DNA from: DASPXK01 sp035637315
GTDB taxonomy: Bacteria > Chloroflexota > UBA6077 > JACCZL01
NCBI GenBank assembly: GCA_035637315.1
Contig: DASPXK010000294.1
Location: 1-50,824, forward strand
Direction of reading: 5' to 3'
DNA: 50,824 nucleotides
A program made the translations under genes and the position numbers. Positions 44,264-50,824 of the stretch are shown here, one piece after another; positions within the stretch are counted from its first letter, which is position 1, and every line of letters begins with the position of its first letter. The notes under the pieces are model-generated. The model had not been told where the DNA came from and ran no database searches. It saw only the letters and a list, made by a program, of their open reading frames with translations.

Positions 44264-44527
44264 TTATCGCAGGCTGGGTCGCCCATGCCCGAAAAGCCGG
44301 GCAAGCAGTTCCTCCCGGCTCACGCCGAAGTGCTCGCCAACGTCGGCGAGGATCCCGGCCAGGGTTCCGATGCGCAGCGGGCTGTGCTGGGGGACGGTGA
44401 TGTGGTGCTCGCCCTGCTCCGTCGTGGTCAGGCGGAGGTGGCTCCCGGTCTGACGAGTGACGCGGTAGCCGAGCGCGCTGAGCGCTCGGGCGAGTTCCCT
44501 TCCTGACAGGTCGCGAGGAAGCCTCAC
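44264..44527 (-). CDS. hicA: HicA-like toxin
   Basis: An 87-residue mRNA interferase-type toxin with the HicA fold. The N-terminal SGRELARALSALGY helix, RQTGSHLRL with catalytic H30, and the THTVP-like ITVPQHSPLRIGTLAGIL end are present. The start is GTG, overlapping the HicB stop by 4 bp (GTGA). The C-terminal tail is a little longer than in the shortest HicA proteins. Confidence 0.85.
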   Translation of the reverse strand: MRLPRDLSGRELARALSALGYRVTRQTGSHLRLTTTEQGEHHITVPQHSPLRIGTLAGILADVGEHFGVSREELLARLFGHGRPSLR

Positions 44528-44730
44528 ATCGCGATCACTTCTTCTCGCACGAAGTGCAGCCGAATCACCTTCGGCCGTTCATCTTCCTCGAAGTGGCAAC
44601 GGACCGCGTCGCGGACCTGGACATGGAGGTCGCCCATGTCGTCGGCCTCCGTGAAGATCGAGGCGCCAAGCGCCCGAGCCGTGTAGCCTCCCTCGGCTGC
44701 CTCTTCTACGAGGAAGATCAATTCATTCAT
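44524..44730 (-). CDS. hicB: HicB-like antitoxin, short form without DNA-binding domain
   Basis: A 68-residue protein: a beta-alpha-beta HicB-like core (ELIFLVEEAAEGGYTARALG, SIFTEADDMGDLHVQVRDAV) ending VIRLHFVREEVIAM. There is no helix-turn-helix or ribbon-helix-helix segment, so it can neutralise the toxin but probably does not bind DNA by itself. Close homologues are often mislabelled as a 2-oxoisovalerate dehydrogenase; the adjacent HicA shows the correct role. It has its own ATG and lies upstream of hicA with a 4-bp overlap. Confidence 0.82.
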   Translation of the reverse strand: MNELIFLVEEAAEGGYTARALGASIFTEADDMGDLHVQVRDAVRCHFEEDERPKVIRLHFVREEVIAM

Positions 44731-44808
44731 CGCTTTAACCTCGATGCGGCATCGCTGTTCCATGGGCCTCGACGACCGACGCCCCGCGCCTTGAGAATAC
44801 CCGATTGG

Positions 44809-44834
44809 CCTGATTGTGGTACCTGATTGTGCTA
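44809..44834. repeat. 13-bp tandem duplication
   Basis: Two adjacent 13-bp copies differing at one position (CCTGATTGTGGTA and CCTGATTGTGCTA) lie between hicB and the TIR gene, which diverge. It is in the likely promoter region of hicBA on the minus strand. The HicB here lacks a DNA-binding domain, so a different regulator would use it, or it is only a slippage product. Confidence 0.5.
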
Positions 44835-44903
44835 CGACGCCAGGCCCCAGCAACGAACTGCGGCCTGAGTCGAAAGCGTGGATCGACCGGCGCTGCGCCC
44901 GCC

Positions 44904-44909
44904 TATAAT
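44904..44909 (+). promoter_or_regulatory. -10 box upstream of the TIR gene
   Basis: A perfect TATAAT 45 bp before the proposed ATG (44955), followed by a GGAGG-like sequence at 44933. No clear -35 at 17 bp. It marks the TIR gene as a transcription unit of its own, diverging from hicBA. Confidence 0.5.
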
Positions 44910-44954
44910 TGCTTATCCCAACGGAGGTTTGCTGGGGACGGCGGAGCGGACCAA

Positions 44955-46074
44955 ATGGCGGTCAAACAGAAAAAGTCGATTCGGTGCACTGAGCGGGCGG
45001 CGGCTACGAGCGCTGCAAAACCGCGTGCCTACCTGAGGCAATCCGACATTCCAAAGTTGACGCTTTCCGAAGCCCTGCGGCTCCCCCAGAGTCTCTACGA
45101 TGACTTCGCGGGGCGATCGGCCGCACCCCATCAACTCGCCATGGCCGTCGACATCTCTCCAACCAGTAGCGCCTGGGAGACCTGTGCGGTGCTGCCATTG
45201 CCTATGGCCTGACCGATGGTGGATCAAAGGCGACTGCCATCGCCCTCACCGACCTGGGGCGGCGGATGGTTGCGCCGACGGAGGAAGGGCAGGATGTGTC
45301 GGCAAGAGTGGACGCCGCCTTGAAGCCCTCGATCGCTGGGCGCTTCTTCGACCGGTACAACCGAGCCAAGTTTCCTCAGGAGCGGATCGCCAAGAACGTG
45401 CTAGCAGAGATGGGCGTGCCGGTGGACCGACTTGACAAGGTCCTCCAGATCCTCACGCGAAACGGCGAGTTCGTCGGCATCATACATCAGACGAAAACCG
45501 GCCCATTTGTTGCCACCGACACGCCCGCACAGCGAAGCGTTGGCCTCACAGCGTCGGATCTCTCCTTGGATAACGCCCAGGGCGACCCAGGTGCCCCCAC
45601 GCACGCCCCAGCGGTAACTGAGACGGCGGGAATGCCCATACAGAAGCGCGAGGCAAACCAGAGGGTCTTCATCACGCACGGTAAAAACAAGCAAGTGGTC
45701 GCGCAACTAAAGGAGCTACTGGCGTTTGGGAAATTTGATCCCGTGGTCGCCCAAGAGCACGAGACCACCTCAAAGCCGGTACCAGACAAGGTTCTGGATG
45801 ACATGCATACCTGCTTTGCAGGCATCATTCACGTCGCGGGCGAGGAGGAATTGTTCGACGGTTCAGGAAGCGTGCATCACAAAATCAACGAGAATGTCCT
45901 GATCGAGATAGGCGCCGCCATGGCGCTTTACGGAAGGAACTTATACTTCTCGTTCAGAAAGGCATCCATCTTCCGTCCAATCTGCAGGGGCTGTATGTGT
46001 GTTACTACGAAGGAGAGCACCTAGACTACGAAGCAACTATGAAGCTGCTCAAAGCTTTCAACGAATTTAGGTGA
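44955..46074 (+). pseudogene. TIR-domain effector (PF10137, Cap12/PycTIR-like), two frameshifts
   Basis: A reconstructed protein of about 373 residues in three frames. Frame one runs from ATG 44955 to a stop at 45212. The family-consistent continuation (DLCGAAIAYGLTDGGSKA) begins in a second frame near 45179, so one base is missing near 45171-45179. The second frame runs to 46024, but the natural end (ILLVQKGIHLPSNLQGLYV to LLKAFNEFR) is in a third frame with stop 46072-46074, so one T is missing near 45941. The N-terminal half looks like a winged-helix (DUF5343-like) region. The C-terminal half is a TIR-like domain (RVFITHGKNKQVVAQL, with ENVLIEIGAAMALYGRN). In defence systems such TIRs consume NAD+. 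No cyclase partner is adjacent. It may be a decayed gene or carry sequencing errors. Confidence 0.75.
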
Positions 46075-46272
46075 CTGGCGGCACTGGAACATAGCACCGA
46101 GGAGCGGAGCCAACGGCGCTGCGGACGAGTCCCTCCCACGTTGGTCGGGGCGAGAACCATCGAGGGCCCAGAAATGTGCAGATCCGTCTTGGAGGGCACC
46201 CTGCTCGGGAGTCCGGCTCACCCCCGTTCCCGCTCTCGGCGAGCAGCGCACGACGCCGGCCCGCCTGTCCTG

Positions 46273-47259
46273 CTATGACGCGAGCCGGAACCGCGGATCG
46301 AGCGTGTCGCGGAGCCAGTCGCCGAGCAGGTTGATGCTGAGGACGACCACGGTGATGGTGACGCCGGGGATGGTGGAGACCCACCAGGCGTTGCGGAGGT
46401 AGAGCTTGCCGTCGGCCAGCATGCCGCCCCAGGTCGGCGTAGGCGGCTGGATGCCGACGCCCAGAAAGCTCAGCGTCGCCTCGGCGATGATGACGGTCGC
46501 AACTTCCAGAGTGGCCAGCACGATGACCGGCGTCATGACGTTCGGCAGGACGTGGCGAAAGATGATCCGCGGGTCGCGCGCGCCGATCGCGTGGGCGGCG
46601 GCGATGAACTCCGTCTCTTTGACCGACAGCACGCGCCCGCGCACCACCCGCGCGTAGACGACCCACCCGGTCACGCCCAGGACCAGGACGACGTTGAAGG
46701 CGCTCGGCCCGAGGATGCCCACCAGAGCCAGGGCCAGCAGGATGGCCGGGAATGACAACTGGATATCGGCCACGCGCATGATCCCGTCACCCACACGCCC
46801 AGCGTAGAAGCCGGCCACCAACCCGGCCAGGACACCGATCAGAGCCGAGATTGCGACGGCTGTCAGCCCGACAGCCACGGAGATGCGAGCGCCGTAGATC
46901 AGGCGGCTCAGGATATCGCGGCCCTGCAGATCGGTACCGAGCAGATTGCGCTCATTGCCCGCCCAGAAGCCCGGCTTCAGGCTCTGGCCCGTTTCCTGGA
47001 GCGTGGGCTCGTATGGTGCGATGAGCGGCGCGGCGGCGGCCGCGGCGGCCACCACGATGAGGACGACCAGTCCGATCATCGCCGCCCGATTTCGCCGCAA
47101 CAGCTCGACCGCCCGCGACCGAAGGACCGAGGACTGAGGACTGAGGACTAAGTAGGGACGCGCCGGATCGAGGCCTGAGGGCTGGGCCGCGGGGACCCGG
47201 CTCGCGCGTCGGTCCCCCTGGTCAAACGGTGCCGGCCGCGACTGCGTCCCTTCTACCAC
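46273..47259 (-). CDS. dppC: Peptide ABC transporter permease DppC-type
   Basis: Inner-membrane permease for dipeptides, oligopeptides or nickel, up to 328 residues. The N-terminal 50 residues are hydrophilic, and part of them (YLVLSPQSSVLRS) is translated from heptad element J, so the true start may be further inside. The DppC motifs are RAAMIGLVVLIVV, the GTDLQGRDILSRLIYGARIS loop and the EAA motif AHAIGARDPRIIFRHVLPN, with the typical TPTWGGMLADG late loop. It is the last gene of the operon after dppB. Confidence 0.92.
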   Translation of the reverse strand: MVEGTQSRPAPFDQGDRRASRVPAAQPSGLDPARPYLVLSPQSSVLRSRAVELLRRNRAAMIGLVVLIVVAAAAAAAPLIAPYEPTLQETGQSLKPGFWAGNERNLLGTDLQGRDILSRLIYGARISVAVGLTAVAISALIGVLAGLVAGFYAGRVGDGIMRVADIQLSFPAILLALALVGILGPSAFNVVLVLGVTGWVVYARVVRGRVLSVKETEFIAAAHAIGARDPRIIFRHVLPNVMTPVIVLATLEVATVIIAEATLSFLGVGIQPPTPTWGGMLADGKLYLRNAWWVSTIPGVTITVVVLSINLLGDWLRDTLDPRFRLAS

Positions 47260-47281
47260 CCCTCAGTCCTCAGTCCTCAGT
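47124..47281. repeat. Heptad element J (two inverted arms)
   Basis: Left arm, four units (47124-47151): GGACCGA, GGACTGA twice and GGACTAA. Right arm, three units (47261-47281): CCTCAGT three times. The arms are complementary (ACTGAGG against CCTCAGT) across a loop of about 110 bp. The right arm ends 5 bp before the dppB stop codon. The left arm lies inside the dppC reading frame, in its N-terminal codons. Confidence 0.88.
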
Positions 47282-47285
47282 CCTG

Positions 47286-48203
47286 TTATTGCCGCCTGAT
47301 CCGTGGGTCGAGGAAGGCGTAGAGGACGTCGACCAGCAGGTTCATGGCTACGAAGACGGTCGCGAAGAAGAGCGTGGCACCCTGGATCAGGGGCAGGTCG
47401 CGGTCGTAGATCGCGCGAACGGTCAACAGCCCCAGGCCAGGCCAGGCGAAGACGCTCTCGGTCACCAGCGCGCCGCCCAGGAGGGTCGCGAACTGGAGGC
47501 CGGCCACCGTGATAATGGGAATCCAAGCGTTTCGAAGGCCGTGCGCGTAGACCACCACGCGTTCGGCCAAACCCTTGGCTCGCGCCGTTCGCAAGTAGTC
47601 CTGGCCCATCTCGTCGAGCAGCGACGAACGGGTCAGCCGAGTGAGTGTCGCCATCGCGGCCGTCCCCAGCGTGACGCTCGGCAGCGCGAGCTGCCTCCAA
47701 TCGCCCCGCCCGGACGGAGGCACCCAGCCGAGCTGGACGGCGAAGATCAGGATCAGCAGCAGCCCGAGCCAGAACACGGGCATCGAACGGCCGCTGAGCG
47801 CCAGGACCGTGGCCAGGTTGTCCCAGACCGAGTACGGCCGAATCGCCGAGAACACGCCGACGGGGATCGCCACCGCCAGCGCGAACAGCATCGCCAGCAC
47901 GGCCAGCTCCGTCGTCGCGCGCAGCCGCTCGCCGATCAATTTGTCGACCGGCTGGCTGTGTTTCATGGAGGTCCCAAGATCGCCGCGGACGACTCGAGCA
48001 ATGAAGCGCCCGTACTGCATTGGCAGCGGATCGTCCAGCCCCCAGTACGCGCGGGTCTGGCTGATCTGTTCCGGCGAAGCGTCGAACGGGAGCATCAGCT
48101 TGATCGGATCGCCGCTCAGATGGACAAGCATGAAGGCCACCAGCGAAACGCCGAGCATGACGAAGACGCTCTGGACCAACCGGCGCAGGATGAAGGTGGT
48201 CAC
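47286..48203 (-). CDS. dppB: Peptide ABC transporter permease DppB-type
   Basis: First permease of the peptide importer, 305 residues, opening with FILRRLVQSVFVMLGVSLVA as usual for DppB. The EAA loop is YLRTARAKGLAERVVVYAHG, and the LVTESVFAWPGLG motif is present. Its start overlaps the adenylate cyclase stop by 4 bp, so it is translationally coupled to that gene. The dppC gene follows after element J. Peptide, nickel or other substrates are possible. Confidence 0.93.
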   Translation of the reverse strand: MTTFILRRLVQSVFVMLGVSLVAFMLVHLSGDPIKLMLPFDASPEQISQTRAYWGLDDPLPMQYGRFIARVVRGDLGTSMKHSQPVDKLIGERLRATTELAVLAMLFALAVAIPVGVFSAIRPYSVWDNLATVLALSGRSMPVFWLGLLLILIFAVQLGWVPPSGRGDWRQLALPSVTLGTAAMATLTRLTRSSLLDEMGQDYLRTARAKGLAERVVVYAHGLRNAWIPIITVAGLQFATLLGGALVTESVFAWPGLGLLTVRAIYDRDLPLIQGATLFFATVFVAMNLLVDVLYAFLDPRIRRQ

Positions 48204-50290
48204 TGCCGACCGTCTACTATTTCATAGACCCGAACCGGCCTGGCGCTTCCCTCGACCGTCACTTCCCCGTGCTCTCGGGACTGAGCGACCTCCCTGACCT
48301 GGACCATCGTTCGTTCGGTGACCAGGATCTGGCCCGGGCCGGCCATGTCGGCCAGGCGGGAGGCCAGATTGACGTTGTTACCGATGACCGTGTATTCGAG
48401 GCGCGCCGCGGACCCGATGTTGCCGACCGTGACGTAGCCCGTGCTGATCCCGATCCCGATGTTCAGCGTCTCCTTCTCCTCCATGAACCACTGCTTCTGA
48501 AGCTCAGGCAGCTTCGCCAGCATCTCCGCGGCCATTCTTACCGCCCGTTCGGCGTGATCGTTGTAGGGCACCGGGTCGCCAAAGAAGACCATCATCCCAT
48601 CGCCCAGGTACTTATCCAGGGTGCCGCCATGTTTGAAGACGACGTCCGTCATGGCCGCGAAGTACTCGTTCAAGAGGTCGATCAGCTCCTCTGGCTCCAT
48701 TCGCTCGGATAGCCCCGTGAAGCCGCGGATGTCCGCGAAGCAGACGGTCAGGTTCTTGCGCGTCGTGGCCAGCTTCACGTCGCTCTGGCCTGCGATGATC
48801 GAGTCGGCGACCTGAGGCGAGAGGTAGCGCTTGAGCACGCGTGCTTGTTCGATCTCCTGAAGCTGTTCTTCCACCTTTTGTTCAAGGTTCTCGTTCAGGC
48901 CCCGCAGCTCGGTGTAGAGCCGGTCCAGCTCCCCGCTCATCCGGTTGACCCGCCCCGCCAGCTCGCCCAGTTCATCCCGGTTTTCAACCTGCACGCGCGA
49001 GGCGAAGTCGCCCGCCCCAATGTGCTCCAGGCCGTCGCTAATCGCGTTGACCGGCCGCACCACGATCTGCGAGAAGACGTAGCCCAGCGGGAAGGCCAGA
49101 CCCGTAGCTACGAGCACCAGCAGCATCGTGGCGAACTGCTCGGTGTGGCTGCCGCGATCGGTCTCGGTCGCCCACTCCACCAGGTCGGCGTTCAAGTTGC
49201 TGGTCAGCTCCCACAGCGGGGCATCGACCGCTCTCAACAGCGGATCAAGCGAGGGCAGCAGCGCCTGGGCCTCCGCGGCGCTGCCGGCTCGGTACAGGTC
49301 GACTACGCGGCTGGCGGTCCTGTTGAAGTCGGCGAAGCGACTGTCCGCTTCCCGCACCTCAGGCAAGCGCTTTTCGGCTTCTCGCCGCAGCGAGACGCCG
49401 ATCGCCCCAACCGACTCGGCCGGGTGGGCCGGCGGCGGGATCGTCTTCAGGTGAGTAAGGTCAGCGCTGATCTTCTGTCCCAGCCCAGAAACCACCTCCA
49501 AGGCGGCTTCGTCGGGGCCGGAAGCCAGGCGAGCGAGTGCGTCGCTCTGAGCTCGCAGATTTGTCTGGATAGCCAGGGCGTGGTCGAGCAAGTGCTGCAT
49601 TGCGCGGCCGGCGTGAACCTGGAAGTGCATCTGCTCGGTCGCGGCCCAGCCCAGCCAGCCAACCGCGAAGATCATTGCGGTCAGGATCAAGAAGCCGGCC
49701 AGGAGCTTGGTTTGAAATCCACTCCGGAGAGTCGCCATACGCGCCGCGACCCGGTCCGCGAGATTGGCTTGCCGAGCGAGCCCGTAATACGCCCAGCCCT
49801 GGATCGCGGACAGCAGCACGCCAAGCGGGATCCAAAGCGGCAACGTCCAGGGGATGCGCGCGGCCAGGACGCCGCCCGCGGCTACCCTGGTATGCGGCCA
49901 TGGCACCGGCAGCGACCCAGGCAGGTCGTAAAAGAGGACGGTCGGGGGAACGAAGAAGGGGCTGTCGAGCAGTACTGGCACGAGGGTGTACTGGAAGGGG
50001 AAGGGCGGGTTGCCGTAAGCGCCCGACAGGATCTCGATGGCCAACACGGCAAGCAGCGTGACCGCCGCGGCCGCCAGACCAGCGACCCCGCCGCTGACAG
50101 CGGCCTGGCGTGAGGTAGCGACCGAGCTTGCCCCACGGCGTACGGCGTACACGCCCGCTAGGAAGAGCGGAACGTATGCTACCGGCCACACGACCCGAAG
50201 CTGGGCCCAGAAGAACTCGATAACCAGCATCAGCGCCGCGGACAGCGCGCCCGTGATCAGCCCTGCCTTGAGCGATCGTCTGATCAACAT
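48200..50290 (-). CDS. Class III adenylate cyclase with membrane sensor and HAMP
   Basis: A 696-residue membrane signalling enzyme. About four hydrophobic helices (up to about residue 165) come first. Then a TM helix (about 195-215), a helical extracytoplasmic sensor (about 220-380, heptad-like pattern), a second TM (about 385-405), a HAMP domain (about 405-458) and a coiled coil (NLEQKVEEQLQEIEQARVLK) lead to the class III catalytic domain. Metal sites D520 (FADIRGF) and D564 (KYLGDGMMVFF), catalytic N641/R645 (NNVNLASRLAD) and base-selecting K561/T634 fit an adenylate rather than guanylate cyclase. Its stop overlaps dppB, so it is part of the peptide-transport operon. Confidence 0.9.
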   Translation of the reverse strand: MLIRRSLKAGLITGALSAALMLVIEFFWAQLRVVWPVAYVPLFLAGVYAVRRGASSVATSRQAAVSGGVAGLAAAAVTLLAVLAIEILSGAYGNPPFPFQYTLVPVLLDSPFFVPPTVLFYDLPGSLPVPWPHTRVAAGGVLAARIPWTLPLWIPLGVLLSAIQGWAYYGLARQANLADRVAARMATLRSGFQTKLLAGFLILTAMIFAVGWLGWAATEQMHFQVHAGRAMQHLLDHALAIQTNLRAQSDALARLASGPDEAALEVVSGLGQKISADLTHLKTIPPPAHPAESVGAIGVSLRREAEKRLPEVREADSRFADFNRTASRVVDLYRAGSAAEAQALLPSLDPLLRAVDAPLWELTSNLNADLVEWATETDRGSHTEQFATMLLVLVATGLAFPLGYVFSQIVVRPVNAISDGLEHIGAGDFASRVQVENRDELGELAGRVNRMSGELDRLYTELRGLNENLEQKVEEQLQEIEQARVLKRYLSPQVADSIIAGQSDVKLATTRKNLTVCFADIRGFTGLSERMEPEELIDLLNEYFAAMTDVVFKHGGTLDKYLGDGMMVFFGDPVPYNDHAERAVRMAAEMLAKLPELQKQWFMEEKETLNIGIGISTGYVTVGNIGSAARLEYTVIGNNVNLASRLADMAGPGQILVTERTMVQVREVAQSREHGEVTVEGSARPVRVYEIVDGRQ

Positions 50291-50314
50291 CGCCCTCCTC
50301 CCTCATAGCCTCCG

Positions 50315-50527
50315 TCAGGTGCGCTGCCGCTCGTCCTGTTCAGGCACGAGCGACTCGGCGATGATCGCCAGCGCCAGTCGGTGCACGAGGGCCGTCAGGC
50401 GCGGGTCCACGTCGCTCCGGACGTATGGGTTTGCCCCGAGCTCGCGAAGCCGCTCTCGCTGCTCCAGGAGCCCGTGACGCTCCGCCAGGGCGTCCAGGGC
50501 TGGCAGGAGCCGGTCGGTTGCCTCCAT
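50315..50527 (-). CDS. Small hypothetical protein
   Basis: A 70-residue protein of mostly helical look (ATDRLLPALDALAERHGLLE, then DPRLTALVHRLALAIIAESL). Not recognised. The ATG at 50527 is used because GAGGAG lies 6 bp upstream; the longer frame to 50557 is less likely. It is between the substrate-binding protein gene and the adenylate cyclase gene on the same strand, 24 bp before the latter. A small accessory or regulator of the cyclase is one possibility, unproven. Confidence 0.55.
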   Translation of the reverse strand: MEATDRLLPALDALAERHGLLEQRERLRELGANPYVRSDVDPRLTALVHRLALAIIAESLVPEQDERQRT

Positions 50528-50670
50528 GAACTGCTCCTCGACGCCGCCCGGGTCCACGCTCGCACCTCCGGCTCCTGGCCGCCCGACTGGTTGCTGAGGT
50601 GTCGTCAGTCCGGCCAGAGTCTAGGGCACAGCGGCCCGGTGCTGGCCAGGCAGCATCGTCCTGATCGCAG

Positions 50671-50697
50671 GCCCCTGGCCCCTGACCCTGACCCCTG
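50671..50697. repeat. Heptad element K (single arm)
   Basis: GCCCCTG twice, a 6-base partial unit and ACCCCTG lie just after the stop of the substrate-binding protein gene (minus strand). No opposite arm was seen in the window. The unit resembles element D. Confidence 0.65.
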
Positions 50698-50701
50698 ACG
50701 C

Positions 50702-50824
50702 CTATTTCGTGACTTGCGACTTCTCCAAGTGCATGAACTCGTCGGGGGTCGGCTCGAACTGCAGCCGGTTGCGGAAGCCGTAGATGTCCATCTGCTCGTA
50801 CAGGTAGGCCCAGTGCGCCTTGTC
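50702..50824 (-). CDS. Peptide ABC transporter substrate-binding protein, C-terminal fragment
   Basis: Only the last 40 residues lie in the window; the gene continues past its edge. The fragment (AHWAYLYEQMDIYGFRNRLQ, then FEPTPDEFMH) matches the C-terminal end of SBP_bac_5 oligopeptide-binding proteins, which typically close with a D-x-Y-G...N-R pattern and a PxPDE motif. It would be the extracytoplasmic receptor of the Dpp-type transporter encoded downstream. It is on the same strand, with the small gene, adenylate cyclase, dppB and dppC following. Confidence 0.82.
   Translation of the reverse strand, partial: DKAHWAYLYEQMDIYGFRNRLQFEPTPDEFMHLEKSQVTK

Noticed and set aside
44524..44730. 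2-oxoisovalerate dehydrogenase label for the short protein
   Set aside because: The sequence is a HicB-type fold adjacent to HicA; it has no ThDP or dehydrogenase motif.
46075..46272. Extra gene between the TIR gene and dppC
   Set aside because: Only short frames without a ribosome-binding site or family resemblance; seen as intergenic.

Overview
The window is a GC-rich bacterial chromosome segment with tightly packed genes. No rRNA, tRNA, insertion sequence, phage gene, CRISPR array or replication origin was recognised. The gene mix (a complete GlgE-type alpha-glucan pathway with a GH57 branching enzyme, leaderless-looking promoters, HdrD-like iron-sulfur membrane protein, LivHMGF and Dpp transporters, REP-like palindromes between genes) suggests a member of the Chloroflexota or a related Terrabacteria lineage. 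This is an inference from gene content and style; no marker gene here proves it.

Layout. 1-3.0 kb: purine nucleoside phosphorylase, a XerD-like recombinase and two small genes of uncertain role, all on the minus strand. 3.5-9.7 kb (minus): a two-component system (GAF-rich membrane histidine kinase and OmpR-type regulator), a ferritin-like di-iron protein and a stand-alone ThDP dehydrogenase E1 alpha subunit. 9.8-11.7 kb (plus): Lrp/AsnC regulator, amidohydrolase and nucleoside deaminase, diverging from E1 alpha across a palindromic promoter. 11.7-20.5 kb (minus): an alpha-glucan operon, read in transcription order as GH57 branching enzyme, short GH57/DUF3536 protein, GlgE, TreS, maltokinase. 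Together these can carry trehalose to maltose, to maltose-1-phosphate, to linear glucan and to branched glucan. 20.5-24 kb (minus): frameshifted Nudix hydrolase and aconitase. 24-26.6 kb (plus): two small unknown genes and a GH13_18 phosphorylase. 26.6-29.9 kb (minus): VOC protein, MFS transporter and exported BNR-repeat protein. 30-38.2 kb: unknown membrane protein, HdrD-like Fe-S protein, nitroreductase, MerR plus VWA operon, FTR1 iron permease, HMG-CoA lyase. 38.3-40.3 kb: RelE-type toxin-antitoxin and an SH3b surface protein. 40.4-44.2 kb: LivHMGF. 44.3-46.1 kb: HicAB-like pair and a broken TIR effector gene. 46.3-50.8 kb (minus): a peptide ABC transporter operon with an adenylate cyclase gene inside it.

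The most striking non-gene structure is a set of eleven intergenic elements. Ten are built from tandem 7-bp units and the eleventh is a heptad-flanked variant. Seven have two facing inverted arms. The 7-mer differs from site to site while the architecture is kept, and the repeats often supply the stop codon (once apparently a start codon) of the adjacent gene. A second class of intergenic element is REP-like GC palindromes. Three single-base deletions were found by reading across frames (two in the TIR gene, one in the Nudix gene). They may be real lesions or residual sequencing error.
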